Shown here piece after piece: positions 26,088 through 39,000 of a stretch of 60,031 bases of DNA (its first letter is position 1; each line of letters starts with the position of its first letter). Made by a program: the position numbers and the translations under genes. The DNA comes from Myxococcota bacterium (GTDB taxonomy: Bacteria > Myxococcota_A > UBA9160 > UBA6930), in contig JASJCN010000005.1 of assembly GCA_030065975.1 (NCBI GenBank), forward strand, positions 1 to 60,031. The letters run 5' to 3'. Under the pieces are notes generated by a model. That model was not told the origin of the DNA and made no database searches. It worked only from the letters and a program-made list of their open reading frames with translations.

Positions 26088-26449
26088 GGCTCTCCTCGAC
26101 TTAGCTCGAATTCTGCACACCTGCCGTCGCCGGCGGGTTGCGTTCGGCACACTCGGGGTGGAGAGCACCCCTCGGGAGCGAAACGACAGGTCACGGAGTC
26201 GTAAGGCGCGCGTAAGGACCGCACCGGGTCGGCGAAATAGGCTGGCGGCCGAGAATCGAGATGAGTCCGTTCGCCCCCCGCCTTTCCGATCCCCGCCACT
26301 GTTCGCCGGCCACGCGGCCAGTCGACGGCTTCTTGGCGATCGAGAGTTCTCCGACACACAGGCCCCCCATGGAGCCACCTCCCGGGAGAGCCCCTGGCTC
26401 GCCGCACTCGAGCGGCGGTGCATCAGGGCAGCGACCCAAGGAGGTTCCC
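26088..26449. promoter_or_regulatory. Control region between regulator copy 2 and the surface locus
   Basis: This 362-bp gap contains no credible gene. CGTAAGG occurs twice in direct orientation at 26200-26206 and 26211-26217, an 11-bp period typical of tandem OmpR/PhoB winged-helix half-sites. A weak -10 (TAGGCT, 26238-26243) follows about 20 bp later. Toward the surface locus the leader could fold: GAGCCA (26372-26377) pairs with TGGCTC (26395-26400), and CGCCGC (26400-26405) pairs with GCGGCG (26412-26417) around a 6-nt loop. GGAGG lies at 26440-26444, just before the next start. Confidence 0.45.
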
Positions 26450-27058
26450 ATGCATCGTTCGTCGTTCCTTTGCGCCCTGGCTGCGTTCTTCCTGCTCGGC
26501 GCAAGTGTCGCGTCGGCCGTTCCCCTGGTGTCGGTCGATCTCGATCCCGCGACCGCCGGCGTCCAATCGAGCCGCGACATCGGAGTCGGCGAGACCGTCG
26601 ACGTGGCGATCACGATCAGCGGCGTCGAGCCCGGAGCTCCGCTCAACGCGTTCGAGCTCGATCTCCTCTTCGACCCGTCCGTCGCGGGCGCCACGCTGGC
26701 CGCAGGCGGCGGATTCCTGGTACCGCCCACCTCGCAGGTCGAGCTCGATCTCACCGCTCCGGACGTGAACTACGCCGAGACGACCATCGGCGCCGCCGCC
26801 GCCTCGGGAGCGGGCGTCCTGGTCACGGTGAGCTTCCAGGGCGTGGCGCCGGGCGCAACGGCACTGACCCTGGCGAACGTGCTGCTGGCGGCTCCCTTCG
26901 GCCAGCCGATCTCCCCCGTCGACCTGGCGTCGGGCTCGCTTCGCGTGATCGCCTCCGCCCCGGAGCCCGGCTTCGCGGCGGGACTGCTGCTTCCCCTTCT
27001 CTCCGGCATCGCGAACGCGCGCCGACGTTCGGCGCGACTGCGCGGAGACCGTTCCTAG
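26450..27058 (+). CDS. Cohesin-like exported protein with PEP-CTERM tail
   Basis: This 202-aa protein has a Sec signal peptide (residues 1-23, ending GASVASA) and a beta-sandwich core (about 25-168). The core's pattern of VSVDLDPATA, VGETVDVAITISGV, LNAFELDLLFDPS and GVLVTVSFQGV resembles cohesin domains, the receptors of dockerins. The C-terminus has APEP (170-173), a hydrophobic stretch (174-189) and RRRSARLRG, the three parts of a PEP-CTERM sorting signal cut by exosortase. The ATG at 26450 has GGAGG 5 nt upstream. The next gene, 30 bp on, carries two dockerin-like repeats, which strengthens the cohesin reading. No exosortase gene is in the window. Confidence 0.75.
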   Translation: MHRSSFLCALAAFFLLGASVASAVPLVSVDLDPATAGVQSSRDIGVGETVDVAITISGVEPGAPLNAFELDLLFDPSVAGATLAAGGGFLVPPTSQVELDLTAPDVNYAETTIGAAAASGAGVLVTVSFQGVAPGATALTLANVLLAAPFGQPISPVDLASGSLRVIASAPEPGFAAGLLLPLLSGIANARRRSARLRGDRS

Positions 27059-27088
27059 CCCCGAGCGGGGCGCATCACGGAGGAGCCG

Positions 27089-30000
27089 ATGGCGTCGGGT
27101 GCACCCGACCGGACCGACACATCGCGCCACGGCTCCCGATCTCGCGAGCTCGGCTACGGACGGCGCGGCGGACTCGGGCCGCGGCTCCTCCTGGTCGTCG
27201 TCACCCTCGCTCTGGCGTGCGGCGAGGTACCGGACCCCAACGGCGACGGGGTCGTCGACATCCTGGACGTCTCCCTGGTCTCGAGCTGCCAGGGGCTCGA
27301 CCCTGCGCTCTCGTGCATCTGCCGCACGGCCGACCTCGACGCGGACGGCGACGTGGACGCCACGGACCTCTCGCGGGTGGAGGGCAGCCTCGGCCGCACG
27401 ACCGCGCCGAGGCCGAGCGACGCGACGCCGCCGAGCCTCGTCGACAGCGACCCGCCGTCGGGTGGCTTCGCCTTCCGCAACCCCGTCCCCATCACCGGCC
27501 GCTTCGACGAGTCGCTCTTCTCGCTGCAGCTGGCCGGCACGCGGGCCGTGGTCGACGCGTCGGGCGGCTTTCGCGCCGACCTGCCCCTGGCGTCGGACCG
27601 GAACCAGGTCGCCTACCTCGCGACCGATCTCGCCTGCAACGAGACGCGCGGCAGCCTCGACGTCACGCTCCAGCAGGTCTCCGACCCGGAGCCGAACGGC
27701 GACGGCGTCGTCGACATCTTCGACGTCTCCCTCGTCTCGAGCTGTCAGGGCCGCGACCCGGCGACCTTCTGTCCCTGCAACCGGGCCGACCTCGACGGGG
27801 ATGGCCGGGTCGATGCCGTCGACCTCGGGCTGGTCGAGGCGGCCTTCGGGACGAGCGGCCACCCCGTGGAGCCGGCGGACGGAGAGCCTCCCCTCGTGAC
27901 GATCGAGTCGCCCGCCGACGGGGAGACGCTCGCGACCCCCAGCGTCGAGGTCACGGGCGTCGTCGACGACCCCACCGCCACCGTGTTGATCGAGGGCGTG
28001 CCCGCGGCGCTCCTGGCCGACCCGGCCGGAGCGCGCTTCCGCGTCCAGGTGCCGCTCACCGAGGGCGACAACCCGATCCGGGTCGAGGCGCGCGACCGCA
28101 GCTGCAACGTGGCGAGCCTGACGCTGAACACCCGCCTCGCGCCGATCCTCGCCCGGCTCGACCTCGACCCGGGAGGCCTGCGCTTCGATGCGGTGGGCGC
28201 CGACGCCGCACTCCGGGCCACCGCGACCCGGAGCGACGGCTCGACCCGCGATCTCACCGGCTCGGCCAGCGGAACGACGTGGGCGAGCGACCGCCCCTTC
28301 GTGGCTCGCGTCTCCGCCGAGGGACGCGTGACGGCGACCGGCAACGGCACGGCCACGATCACGGCTCGGAACGGCACGCTGTCCGCCAGCGCGCAGGTCG
28401 TCGTCGAAGCGGGAGTCGTCCTTCAGTCCCTCGTGCTGGAGCCGGGCGTCACCCTCCTCACCGCCCCGGGAGCGACGAGCCCGCTCTCGGTGCGGGGCCG
28501 GTTCTCGGACGGAAGCGAACGGGACCTGACGGATGCCTCGACGGGGACCGTCTACACGACGGCCGATCCCGCCGTCGCGGACGTCTCCGCCGACGGCGTG
28601 CTGACTGCACGGGCCGATGGCCGCGCGGCGATCACGGCACGCAACGGCGCGGTCTCTGCCACGGGCGATGCCGAGGTCCGCCTCTCGGGTGGGCTCGGCT
28701 TTGCGCGGGTCGAGCTCTTCGACGATGCCCGGGGGCTGCCGCTCCCCGGCGGCCAGGTCGAGCTGCTGGCGGACGGGGGCGGCGCGGCGGCTCTTCCCTT
28801 GCAGGTACCGACCGACGTGGGAGGCCGGGCGTTGCTCCCCGCGCTCGCAGGACGCGTGCTCGTTCGCGCCACGCGACCGGGGTACACCCGCGTCGACCGG
28901 ACGGGAGACGTCGTTCCCGAACGAGCGACCGACCTCGTGGATGCCCGGCTCACTCCGCTCGATCCGCGATCGACCCCTCTGACCCCTGCGGGCGGGGGCA
29001 CGGCGAGGAGCGACGACGAGCGCCTGGCTCTTCGCATGCCGCCCGGTGCGCTCTCGCGTGCCGTCGACATCCGGCTCACGGAGCTCTCCGCCCAGGGCCT
29101 TCCCGCTCTGCTTCCGCTCGGCTACTCGCCGCTCGGGAGCGTCGACATCGAGCCCGACGGCGAGCGACTCGCCCAGCTCGCGTCGCTCGAGATCCCGGTC
29201 GACGCGGGTCTCGTTCCGGGGGCGCAGCTCCAGGCCGCGCGCTACGACCGCGCCGCCGGGCACTGGATCGCCCTGGCTCCGGCTGCCGTGGATGCGTCGG
29301 GGCGGCAGGTCCGTCTCGACCTCGACGTCCTCGGGCCGGTGGCATTCCTCGTGGCCGACCCGGCGCCGGCCGCGCCGCCCGCGGCGGTCGTGGGCCAGGA
29401 GCTCGTGGGTCTCGACCCCGCCACGCCGCGCGGACTCGGCCTGCTCGAGGGCAGCGTGGATCCCGCCGTGGCCGCTGCCGATCCGGATGCCCGGGCATTG
29501 GGACGGCTCTACGGAGATGCGGCGGCGCCGGCCCTGCCCGTCTCGGGAACCGCCGTGACCGCCTTCGTGAGCGAGCGCTTCGACCTCTCCACGGGGAGCG
29601 TCGTGGTCCCGCGTCCCTTCGAGGAGGACTTCGTCCTCTATCGCGACTCGGCCGAGGGGCGCCCTCCCGTCGGCGAGCTGGCCGCGCACTTCCCGATCAC
29701 TCCGTCCCAGGCCTTCGACATCCTCGAGCTCGCCGCGGGCCGCGTCACCCTGGACGTCCGGCCCCGGCAGGCGCAGCCCGCGGGTCTCCGACTGGGCCCC
29801 GCCGGCGGACAAGTGTCGGATTCCGAGGGCAAGCGGCTCGAGCTCCCGACCGGAGCGCTCGCGCGGGACGTCGCGGTCGAGGTGGTCTCGGTGGCGGCGC
29901 CCGGGCTTCCGCTGCCGAGCGGGTTCGCGACCCTCGGAGCCGTCGACGTCGATCTCGCGGGCGAAGTCCTCGGCGCGGACGCGATCCTCGCCATGCCCCG

Positions 30001-33000
30001 GCCGCCGGATCTCGTCGACGCCGCGCCTCTGCTGGTGGTGCAGAGCTTCGTCGACGCGGCGGGGATCCCGCGCGTCCGCATCGTCGCGCGGGGTCGCATC
30101 GACGCCACGCGTCTCGTGTCGGACGCCTCCGAGCCGGGTCTGCCGGGAATCCGCGGGGGCGGACGCTATGCGTTCGTGCGGACACCCGGCCTCCTCGGAC
30201 TCGTGAGCGGCATCGTCCGTGCGGTCGGGAGCAGCGGCCCGCAGTCCGGTGCCCTGGTCACGAGCTCGAGCGCGCCCTTCGTCGACGAGACGGCGGCGGA
30301 CGGCGCGTATCTCGTCGCCGCCGCGTCGTCCGCGACCTCCACCATCGATGCGCGCGAGCCGGTCCGGGACGACTCGGGTCGCTCGACGGCGGATCTGGGC
30401 CCCGGCGACACCGCGCTCTCCGGTCTCGACGTGCTGCTGCTGCGCCAGCGCCCGACGGTCGTCGCCACCACGCCGGCCGTCGGGGAGCGGGACGTCTCGC
30501 GCAGCACGCCGCTCTCGGCGACCTTCTCGGAGCCGCTCGAAGCGAGCTCCGTCGACACGGTGGCGGTGCAGCTCTTCCGCGCCGGAGCGCCGGTCGAAGG
30601 CCGCGTCGCGCTCTCCGCCAGCGGCCGGGTCGTCCGCTTCCTCCCGGACGCCGAGCTCGAATCGGCAACCGACTACGAGCTGCGCCTCGGGCGTGAGCTG
30701 CTCGACCTCGCGGGCAACGCACTCGATGCGGCCCTGGTGGTTCCGTTCCGGACCGCCGACACGTCGAAGCCTCCGGCGCTCGAGGCGGGGCGCATCACCG
30801 CCGAGCTGCCCGACGACGACGGCCAGGTGCTGGTGGTCGGCACCCAGGGCAGCGCCGAGCCCGGCTCGGGCGTCACGCTCGGCAATCTGCGCACGCGCGA
30901 GACCCTGAGCGTCCTCGCGCTGGACGACGGCTCGTTCCGACTGCGGATTCCCGCGCAGCTGGGTGACGAGCTGGCCCTGACCCTGCGCGACTCGAGCGGC
31001 CGTCGGCTCTCGCTCGACATCACGCGCTTCGTTTCGCCGGACGGCACGACGGCCCTGGGCGCGGCGGGGGGAAGCATCGACGGGAGCGGCGACCGCCGCG
31101 GGGCGGTGCTGCCGCGCGCTCTCTCGGCGGCCGGGCTGTTCCGGATCCTCGATGGCGGAAGCGCTCCGCTCCCGACGCTCGGGAGCGACCTCACCCTCGT
31201 GGATCGCTTCGCGATCGAGATCGAGGGGGCCCGCTTCCGCCGGATCGAGCGACTCGAGCTCTCCGAGGACCAGGGGCGCCTCGGCCCGCTCGCCGTCGCG
31301 CAGTCGCCCTTCGCGCGTCAGTCGAGTCTGGTGGTTCCGAGTAGCTTCCTGACTGGCGGTGAGCTCCGCTTCGATGCCGAGGTCCGGGACGAGGACGGCC
31401 TCGGCCAGCAGGTCACGGGGGCGACGCTCGTCGTGGCCTCGTCGCCGGACACCACGCCGCGCACCGTGCGGGGCGAGCCCCGCTTCCCCACGCTCCGGAT
31501 CACGACACCGGAGCAGGCGCAGCCGGGCCAGCAGCTGCAGGTGCGAGCCGTGGCGCCGCAGTCGCGGATCGACTTCGATCTGCCGCTAGCGGATCCGTCG
31601 CTGGCCGCTTCCGACTTCCTGCTGGCCCGCCTGGATGCGATCGCGGGCGACCCGGTCCTCGTGGTCGTGGACGCCCTCGACCGGGTCGACGGGCCGAGCG
31701 GCGTCCGGCTGCAGACGCGTGGCGATGCGCTCCCGGGCGTCCGCGAGTCGGGCGAGTACGTCGTCCTGGCTTCGTCGACACCGCTCTCCGAGGTGGAGGG
31801 GCGCGTGACGGGTCCGCCCGCGGCGGTCCGGCTCCAGGGGACGCCGCTGGTCGCGATCGGCACGGCACCGAACCAGGGCTTCGTCCTCCCCGTCTCCGCC
31901 GGCTCGGGCTTCTCCCTCGCCTTCGTGGACCCGGCGGACGGGAGCCTCCGCGGTACGGCGAGCGACACCGCCCCGCCGACGGGCGCGACCCTCGACCTGG
32001 GCGAGCCGCTGGGCTCGGCCGGCGGCAACCTGGTGCTGCTCTCCGCGCGCCCCGGTCCGGAGGATCTCGCCGAGATCGGGGCGACGATCGAGCTCGAGTT
32101 CGACCAGGCGATCGATGCGGCCACGGCCGGGTCGAACACCCTGGTCGTCACCGACGAGAACGGCGCCAGCGTCACCGGCCGGATCGAGCTGTCCAGCGCG
32201 GGGCGGGTGGTCCGCTTCACGCCGCTGCGTCGCTTCGCCTTCGGGAGCCGCTACCGCTACGGCGTCTCCCGCGAGCTTCGTGGGGAGTCCGGGGCCCGAC
32301 TCGCGGCCCCCTTCGACTCCGGGTTCACCACCTTCGCCCCCTCGCTTCGCGCGTCCGTGCCGCTCTCCCGGCTCGACGGCAGCCGCGCGGACGCGGTCGA
32401 CGTCGCCGCGGCGGATGGCGTCGTCGTGCTGGCCTCGGAGAACGGCGTGTCGGCCTTCGACATCGGGGACCCGGGGGCTCCCCGATCGGTGGCTTCGTGG
32501 GACGTCGCCGGCGGGAGCACGGGTGTGGCGCTCCTGCCCTTCGGGCCGGCCCCGCTGGTCGACCGCGCGGGCAATCCCATCGCCCGTCCGCTCGTGGCGG
32601 CCCTCTCCGGAGGGCCGGCCGACCCCCTCCGCGCCGAGCTGCTCGATCTTCTGGGAGGCTCCGCACCGACGCTCCTGGGCTCGGTCGAGCTCGGGCCCGC
32701 GAGTGCGGCGACCGTTCGCCGGCTGAGCTTCGCCGACGACGGGCGAGCGGTGGCGGCGATCGACGGACGGGGGCTCGTTTCGCTCGACGCCTCCCTCGCC
32801 ATCCCCGTCGACCCGACGGATCCCGGCGGCGCCGTGCTCGGTCGCGAGCCCGCCGACTCGTCGGGCAGCGCACGCGCCGTCGCACGGATCTCGCGCGTCG
32901 CCGCGCCGGATCTGCTGCTGGCCGCGTCTCGCGACGGGCTCGAGCTCCTCGATGGCGCATCCCTGGCACCCCTCGGGTTCGTCTCGACCCAGGGGCAGCC

Positions 33001-36000
33001 CGCAGGAGTCGACGGCCTCTCGTTCTTCGGGATCGACCTCGACCTCGACGGCGCCATCGACCCGGACCGCGAGACGGGCGACCTGGCGGTCGTGGCCAAC
33101 GGGCCGGACGGCCTGCTGCAGCTCTTCGACGTAACGGATCCGACGCAGCCGCGTCGCACCGGTCTCGTTCGCCTGCCCCACCCGGCACTGGACGTCGCCG
33201 TCGATCGCGACGAGCGGATCGCCTACGTCGCCGGTGCCGAGGCGGGCGTCAGCCTGGTCGACCTGGACGGGCCGAGAAGCCTCCAGCCCATCGACCTCGA
33301 CCGCGACGGCTTCGACGACCGCATCCTCGGTCGGGTCGCGACGGCCGGGGCCGCGCGGCGGGTGGTGCTCGCGCTCGACCGGGGTGTGGGATTCGTCGCC
33401 GACGGCCCGGAAGGCCTCGGCGTCGTCGAGCTGCTTCCGCCCCGGACCCGCTTCGCGGGCCTGGTGCGCGACCCGGTCGTGGCGCTCGACGGCGACGAGG
33501 AGTCCATCCTGGCCTCGCCGGTCGCGCTCCTCTCCGACGACCGGCTCGAGCTCACGGTGGAGGCCACCGTTCCCGCCCAGGAGCTCCTCACCCTCACGCT
33601 GTCGGGCCCCGGCGCGAGCGACCTCCGGCTCCCCGGCGGCCTCCCGGCCGTGTCGTTGCTCGCGGGTCGCAGTGAGCTCGTCGTCGAGGTGGTCGGCCCC
33701 GACACCGGAGGCGATCGCCGCGCGACCTTCGAGATCCGCAATCTCGCGGGCGGCGTCGTGGGAAGCCTGGACCTCGACCTGCGCGAGACGCGCTTCGACC
33801 CCGCGACGATCGAGAGCCTCGCCGTGGGACCCGATCCGCTGCTGCTGGGAGAGGGTGCCGACACCGCGTCCGTCTCCGTGGCGGCGACCTTCTCGGACGG
33901 CAGCGTTCGCAACGTCACGGACCCGGCGCTCGGAACCCGCTACGAGCTGGATCTGCCGTCGGTCGCGAGCGTCGACGCACAGGGCCTGGTCACCGGCCGC
34001 GCCGCGGGAACGGCGATCCTCACCGCGACGAACGCAGCGGCCACGGCCCTCGGTGTGATCGAGGTCTCGCTGCCGGGCGCCGTCGTCGGGCTCGAGGTCT
34101 CGCCGGACGAGGTCACGCTGGCGAGCCCCGGCGCCGCCGTGCCGTTGTCCGTCGTCGGGATCCTCTCCAACCAGGCCACGGTCGACCTGGCCTCCGACCC
34201 GGCCACCACCTACCAGAGCGCGAGCCCCGGCGTCGTCGGGGTCGACTCGACGGGCAACCTCACCCCGGTCGCCAACGGCTTCGGCCGGGTCACCGTCACC
34301 AACGGCGGCTTCTCGGCCGACGTCGACGTCTACGTGGATCTCCGAACGCCCGCTCGTGCGGACGCGATCGCTCTCGCGCCGCTCCCGACGGGCCTCGACG
34401 CCAGCCAGGCCTTCGGCATCGAAGGACGCATCACCGGCGGAGGCTCCCTGGGCGGCCTCGACGTGCAGATCACCGTCCGGGGCCCCGAGAACCGGGACCT
34501 CTCCACCACCAGCCGGACCGGGGGCACGGTGTTCGCGGCGCTCGAGCCGCTTCCCCCCGGTGCCTTCGACGTCCGGCTCTCCGTGGGCGATCCCTCGAGC
34601 GGCGCCACCCGATCCGACCAGCGCACGCTCGTCGTTATGGCAGCCCCCGGCGACGCGGAGCCGAACGACGCCGGCAGTCCCGCTGCGATCGTGGCCGGGC
34701 TCCCCATCACCGGCCGGGTCGGGGGCGGCGACTCCGAGGACCGCTTCCTGCTGCCCATCACCGGAGCCGGCACGCTCCAGCTCGATCTCGAGCTCGACGA
34801 GGGCGTCGACCCGGCCGGCCTGCAGATCGTGGTGCGCGACGCGGGCGGCACGGAGATCGCGCGAGTCCCCGCCACGGGACGCGTGACGGGACTCGATCTG
34901 AACCTGCCCGCGGGCGACGTCAGCATCGCCGTCGAGGGACCTGCGGGGTCTCCCGTCGGCTACCGGCTCGAGACGAGCTTCGCGAGGGGGCCGGTTCGCG
35001 TCGACTCGGTCACGCCGCCGAACGGGGGGCCGGGCACGCTGGTCACGATCCAGGGCTCCGGCTTCGACCTCCTCCCCGCGAACAATCGTGTGCTCTTCGG
35101 GGGCTATGCCGGCCGCGTCGTGTCCGCGAGTGCCACCACGCTCCAGGTGCTCGTTCCGGCGAATGCCCTCGACGCGCCCATCGTGGTCCAGGTCGGAGGC
35201 GTGCAGAGTCCGCCGGGGCCCGTCTACGTGGCCGGGCGCAGCGACGAGCCTCCGAGCTTCTACATCGCCGGCGATCCCAGCACCTGGGTGCGCAATCCCG
35301 ACGACGGCAGCCTGGTGGATCTTCGCCGGCTCGCGATCCTCGTCGATCCGCTCACGACCGAGGCCGAGGTCAACGCCGCCATCGCGCCCCTCGGCGGCAC
35401 GATCATCGCGAGCTTCCCGATCCTCGACTTCTACGGAATCGAGTTCCGGGCCAATGCCTCGCTCGACGGGCTCGAGCAGCTCCGTCAGCAGCTCGAGGCG
35501 CTGCCCTTCGTCCTCGTCGCCACCGACGCGGCGCACCTTGAGGCGCAGGCGCCGATCGACACGCGCTCCCGGGCGCAGACCTGGCCGAACGGAGCCTTCG
35601 CCGGACGCGCCTACGGACGCATCGGCACCTTCGAGGCGATCGACCGGATCCGCAGCACCCAGGCCTTCGCGGCCGGCCAGTTCCGCGTTCCCGTCGGTGT
35701 CGCCGTCATCGATTCGGGATTCGCCCCGCACTTGACGACCGAGTTCGACGACCCGAACGGTGCCGAGTTCGTCACGGCCTACCGCGCCTCTCCTCCCGTG
35801 GGTGGCGCGCTCAGCTACTTCAACGGCCGCCTCATCCCCCAGGTCTCCGCGGACTGGGTCGACCGGCTGAACCACGGCACGGGCGTGGCCAGCGTGATCG
35901 GCGCCGCCAACGACGGGCGGGGCCGCATGTCCGGCATGCTGAACAGCCTGGTTCGGACCCCGCCGGGCAGCGCCGAGGCCGTCTTCCCGCTGTCCGTGTA

Positions 36001-39000
36001 CGGAGTCCAGATGCCGGTCGGCAAGGGCATGGACTTCTTCGGCTTCGTGGCCTCGCTCGCCGACATCGTCCGTGCCGGCGACGTCGACGTCCTGAACATG
36101 AGCCTCGCCTCCCCGCTGGAGCCCACGCGCGAGCGCTTCTATCGCGGCATCCTCGGCGGCCCGCTCCGGAACACGCTGACCGTCGTCGCGGCGGGGAACG
36201 ACGGGGTCGACGCGCGAACCCGCTTGCCGTGCGCGCTCTCCAACACGCTTCCGAACGTCCTCTGCGTCGGCGCGACGGCGGTGCAGGACGTCGACGGAAC
36301 CGGCGAGGGGTGGGATCGCAGGGCGAACTTCTCCGGACTCGGGGCCTCGAACTTCGGGTCCGTGGTGAACCTCGCCGCCCCGGGCGAAGACGTCCTGATG
36401 CTCTCGAGCACCGCCAGCAACGGCGGCTACCTGAACACCGCCTTCAGCCAGGGCACGTCGTTCGCCACGCCCATGGTCGCCGCGACGGCCGCCATGCTCC
36501 AGGCGATCCGGCCGGCGGGCCAGGCCAAGTTCACGCCCACCCGCCTGCGGGATCTCCTGCTCCTGACCGCCGACGACATCTCGAGCACCTGGGACCGCGG
36601 AAACATGCTGCGGCTGAACGTCCTCGACGCGGTGCTGGCCGTCCTGAACGCGCCGGCCGGCCAGTCCGTGTACGTCGCCGACCGGACCCTGGCCGCACAG
36701 GCCCCGGCTGGCGCCGTGAGCTCGCTCGGGGATGGAAGCCTCGTGGCCATCGAGGTGGATCCCCTCGACGGCAGCCGGCTCGCGAGCACCGACCGGGTCC
36801 TCTCGCTCGCCCTCCAGCGGGGACAGACCCGCTTCCAGGGCCGCCAACCCATGGCGATCGCGGTGTCCCCGCTGGGTCAGGAGATGGCGGTCCTGGTGGA
36901 GTCGGGCACGCCCGACTTCGGTGCGGGCCTCGTGTTCGTCGACACGAAGTCGTTCCAGGCGGTGGACTTCCTGCCGCTGAACGGAGACGCGTGGCCGGGA
37001 GCGCCGCGTTCGGCGCCGCTGGGCGTGCTGTCGAACAAGCCGGGCCTCGCCTACAGCCCCGACGGGCGCGTCCTCTACGTGACCGTGGACACGCGGCTGC
37101 GCATCGTGAACGTGGACGACCGGAAGCTGGTGCGACGCTTCCGCGACCTCCCCCATCCCTACAACGTGCGAGCGGCCCAGGAGTCGCGTGCGCGGCCCCC
37201 GCGCCCGACGCTCGTCCAGCGCCTCGACGCCCTCGAGCAGGCCGTCCTCACCGGCATCCCCACCCTGGCCCCGACCGGCACGATTCCCGGGCGGACGCTC
37301 GGGGAGCTGGCCATGTCGCCCGACGGCCGGCGCCTCTTCGCCGTCGTCCAGACGGGAGGGGGAACGGGGCATCAGCCCGGCGCGCTGCTTCCGATCAACG
37401 TGGACCTGTATCGCGATGCGCTCGCGCTGACGGGCCTGCAGCCGAACCTCTCGGGCTACCTGCGCCCGGACATCGTGACGACGACGCCCCCGCTCTCGGG
37501 CTCGACGCCGCTGCTCAAGATGGACGACGCCGGCGGCTTCACCGGCGGTGACGAGCCGATCGCCGTCGCCGTGTCTCCGGACGCGCGCTTCGTCTACCTG
37601 ATCAACGGCGGCGCCGAAGCCTTCCGGGGCCAGGCACCCAACCTGGCGGACGAGTCGAGCTTCCTGAATCTGCTGGGCGCGTCGTTCTTCTACCTCGCGC
37701 TCACCGGGACCGGAACGCTCCAGGGCGCCATCACCTCGGTGGCCATCGCGCCCACGCTCGCGAACACGGCCTACGCCGTGCTGAAGCAGGACTACGAGCG
37801 CATCATCCGCGAAGGGCGCACGGTGCTCTCCGCCCCGGGCTACACGGGCGTCTTCACCGTCACTCCACAGGCCGGGACGCCGCCGCGCCAGCCCGTCTAC
37901 GACGCCCGACAGAGCTGGCTGTTCCCGCCGAACGTGACGACCGGCTGGCAGGCGAGTGCCGACGCCGGCGGCCTGATCATCAACCAGGTCGACCAGCGGG
38001 ACATCTACGGGAAGCGGCCCTTCGACATCGCGATCCGACACGACGGCAAGCGCGCGCTCGTCCCGATGTACCAGACCGGCAACCTCGGCGTCCTCGATCT
38101 GGACACCCAGCGCCTCTTCCAGCGCTCGCCGCCCGTCCAGCCCCAGCCGCCCCAGGCCGTGGGCGGGATCTTCGCCAACCTCGAGACCGACCACTTCCAC
38201 GCGGTGACGGCGGTGACGCCGGCCCTGCGACTCGACAACCACCTGTGGCCCGTCGACGGCACCTTCCAGGCCTTCCGCCTGCCGCGCACGCCGGACGACT
38301 CCATGCGCACGACTCCCAGCGAGGAGGAGGCCTTCCTCTTCCCCTGGGAGACCCGCTACGCGCAGAACGGCCGCTTCGCCGTCACCGCCCACGCGGGGCC
38401 CGGCGCGCTCCCGGACGAGGTCGAGATCGAGCTGCCCGACTTCGAGAACGACGTCCCGGGCGTGCGGCTGCCACTCCTGCGCCGCGGGTGGGTCTACTCC
38501 GGCGGAAGCACCATCCAGGAGCCGAACAACGGCCCCACCCGCAGCGTGGGCGACGCGGTCAAGTTCCAGACGGGTGGCGGCGCGATCTCGATCCTCGACG
38601 ATCGGGCCCTGAGCACGACGCTCCTGCGCGATCGGGACACGGTCGTGCAGCCGGGGAACCTGCAGCCCCGGCCCTTCCTCTCACGGAACCCCGCCTGCAA
38701 GGTCACCGAGCCGTCGCTCCCCAACATCTGCCGCGAGCAGCTCGTGACCCGGCATCGCGAGCTCCGCGACCCGCAGGCCGGCGATCGCCGCTTCCAGCGG
38801 CCGCGCGGTGTGGCCGTCCAGCCCTTCGTCACCATCGACGAGCCGCGCTTCGGCGACGTGGTCGGGCCCGGCCAGGCCATCACGGTGCGGTGGCGCGACA
38901 TCGGCGTGCAGCGCGTGGCCTACAGCTTCTACCTCGTCGACGAGCTCGAGTACACGCGCGATCCCGCGACGAGCCAGGCCTTCCCGGCGCTCGGAACGAC

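Noticed and set aside
27061..27088. Separate promoter for the first giant gene
   Set aside because: The 30-bp gap holds only the GGAGGAG ribosome site, so the gene is more likely cotranscribed with the cohesin-like gene.
31586..38392. A 2268-codon open frame on the minus strand inside the first giant gene, and others of similar size at 39634-46302 and 47446-51636
   Set aside because: They are antisense shadows caused by very high third-position GC. They lack any domain pattern, while the plus strand encodes recognisable domains with ribosome sites.
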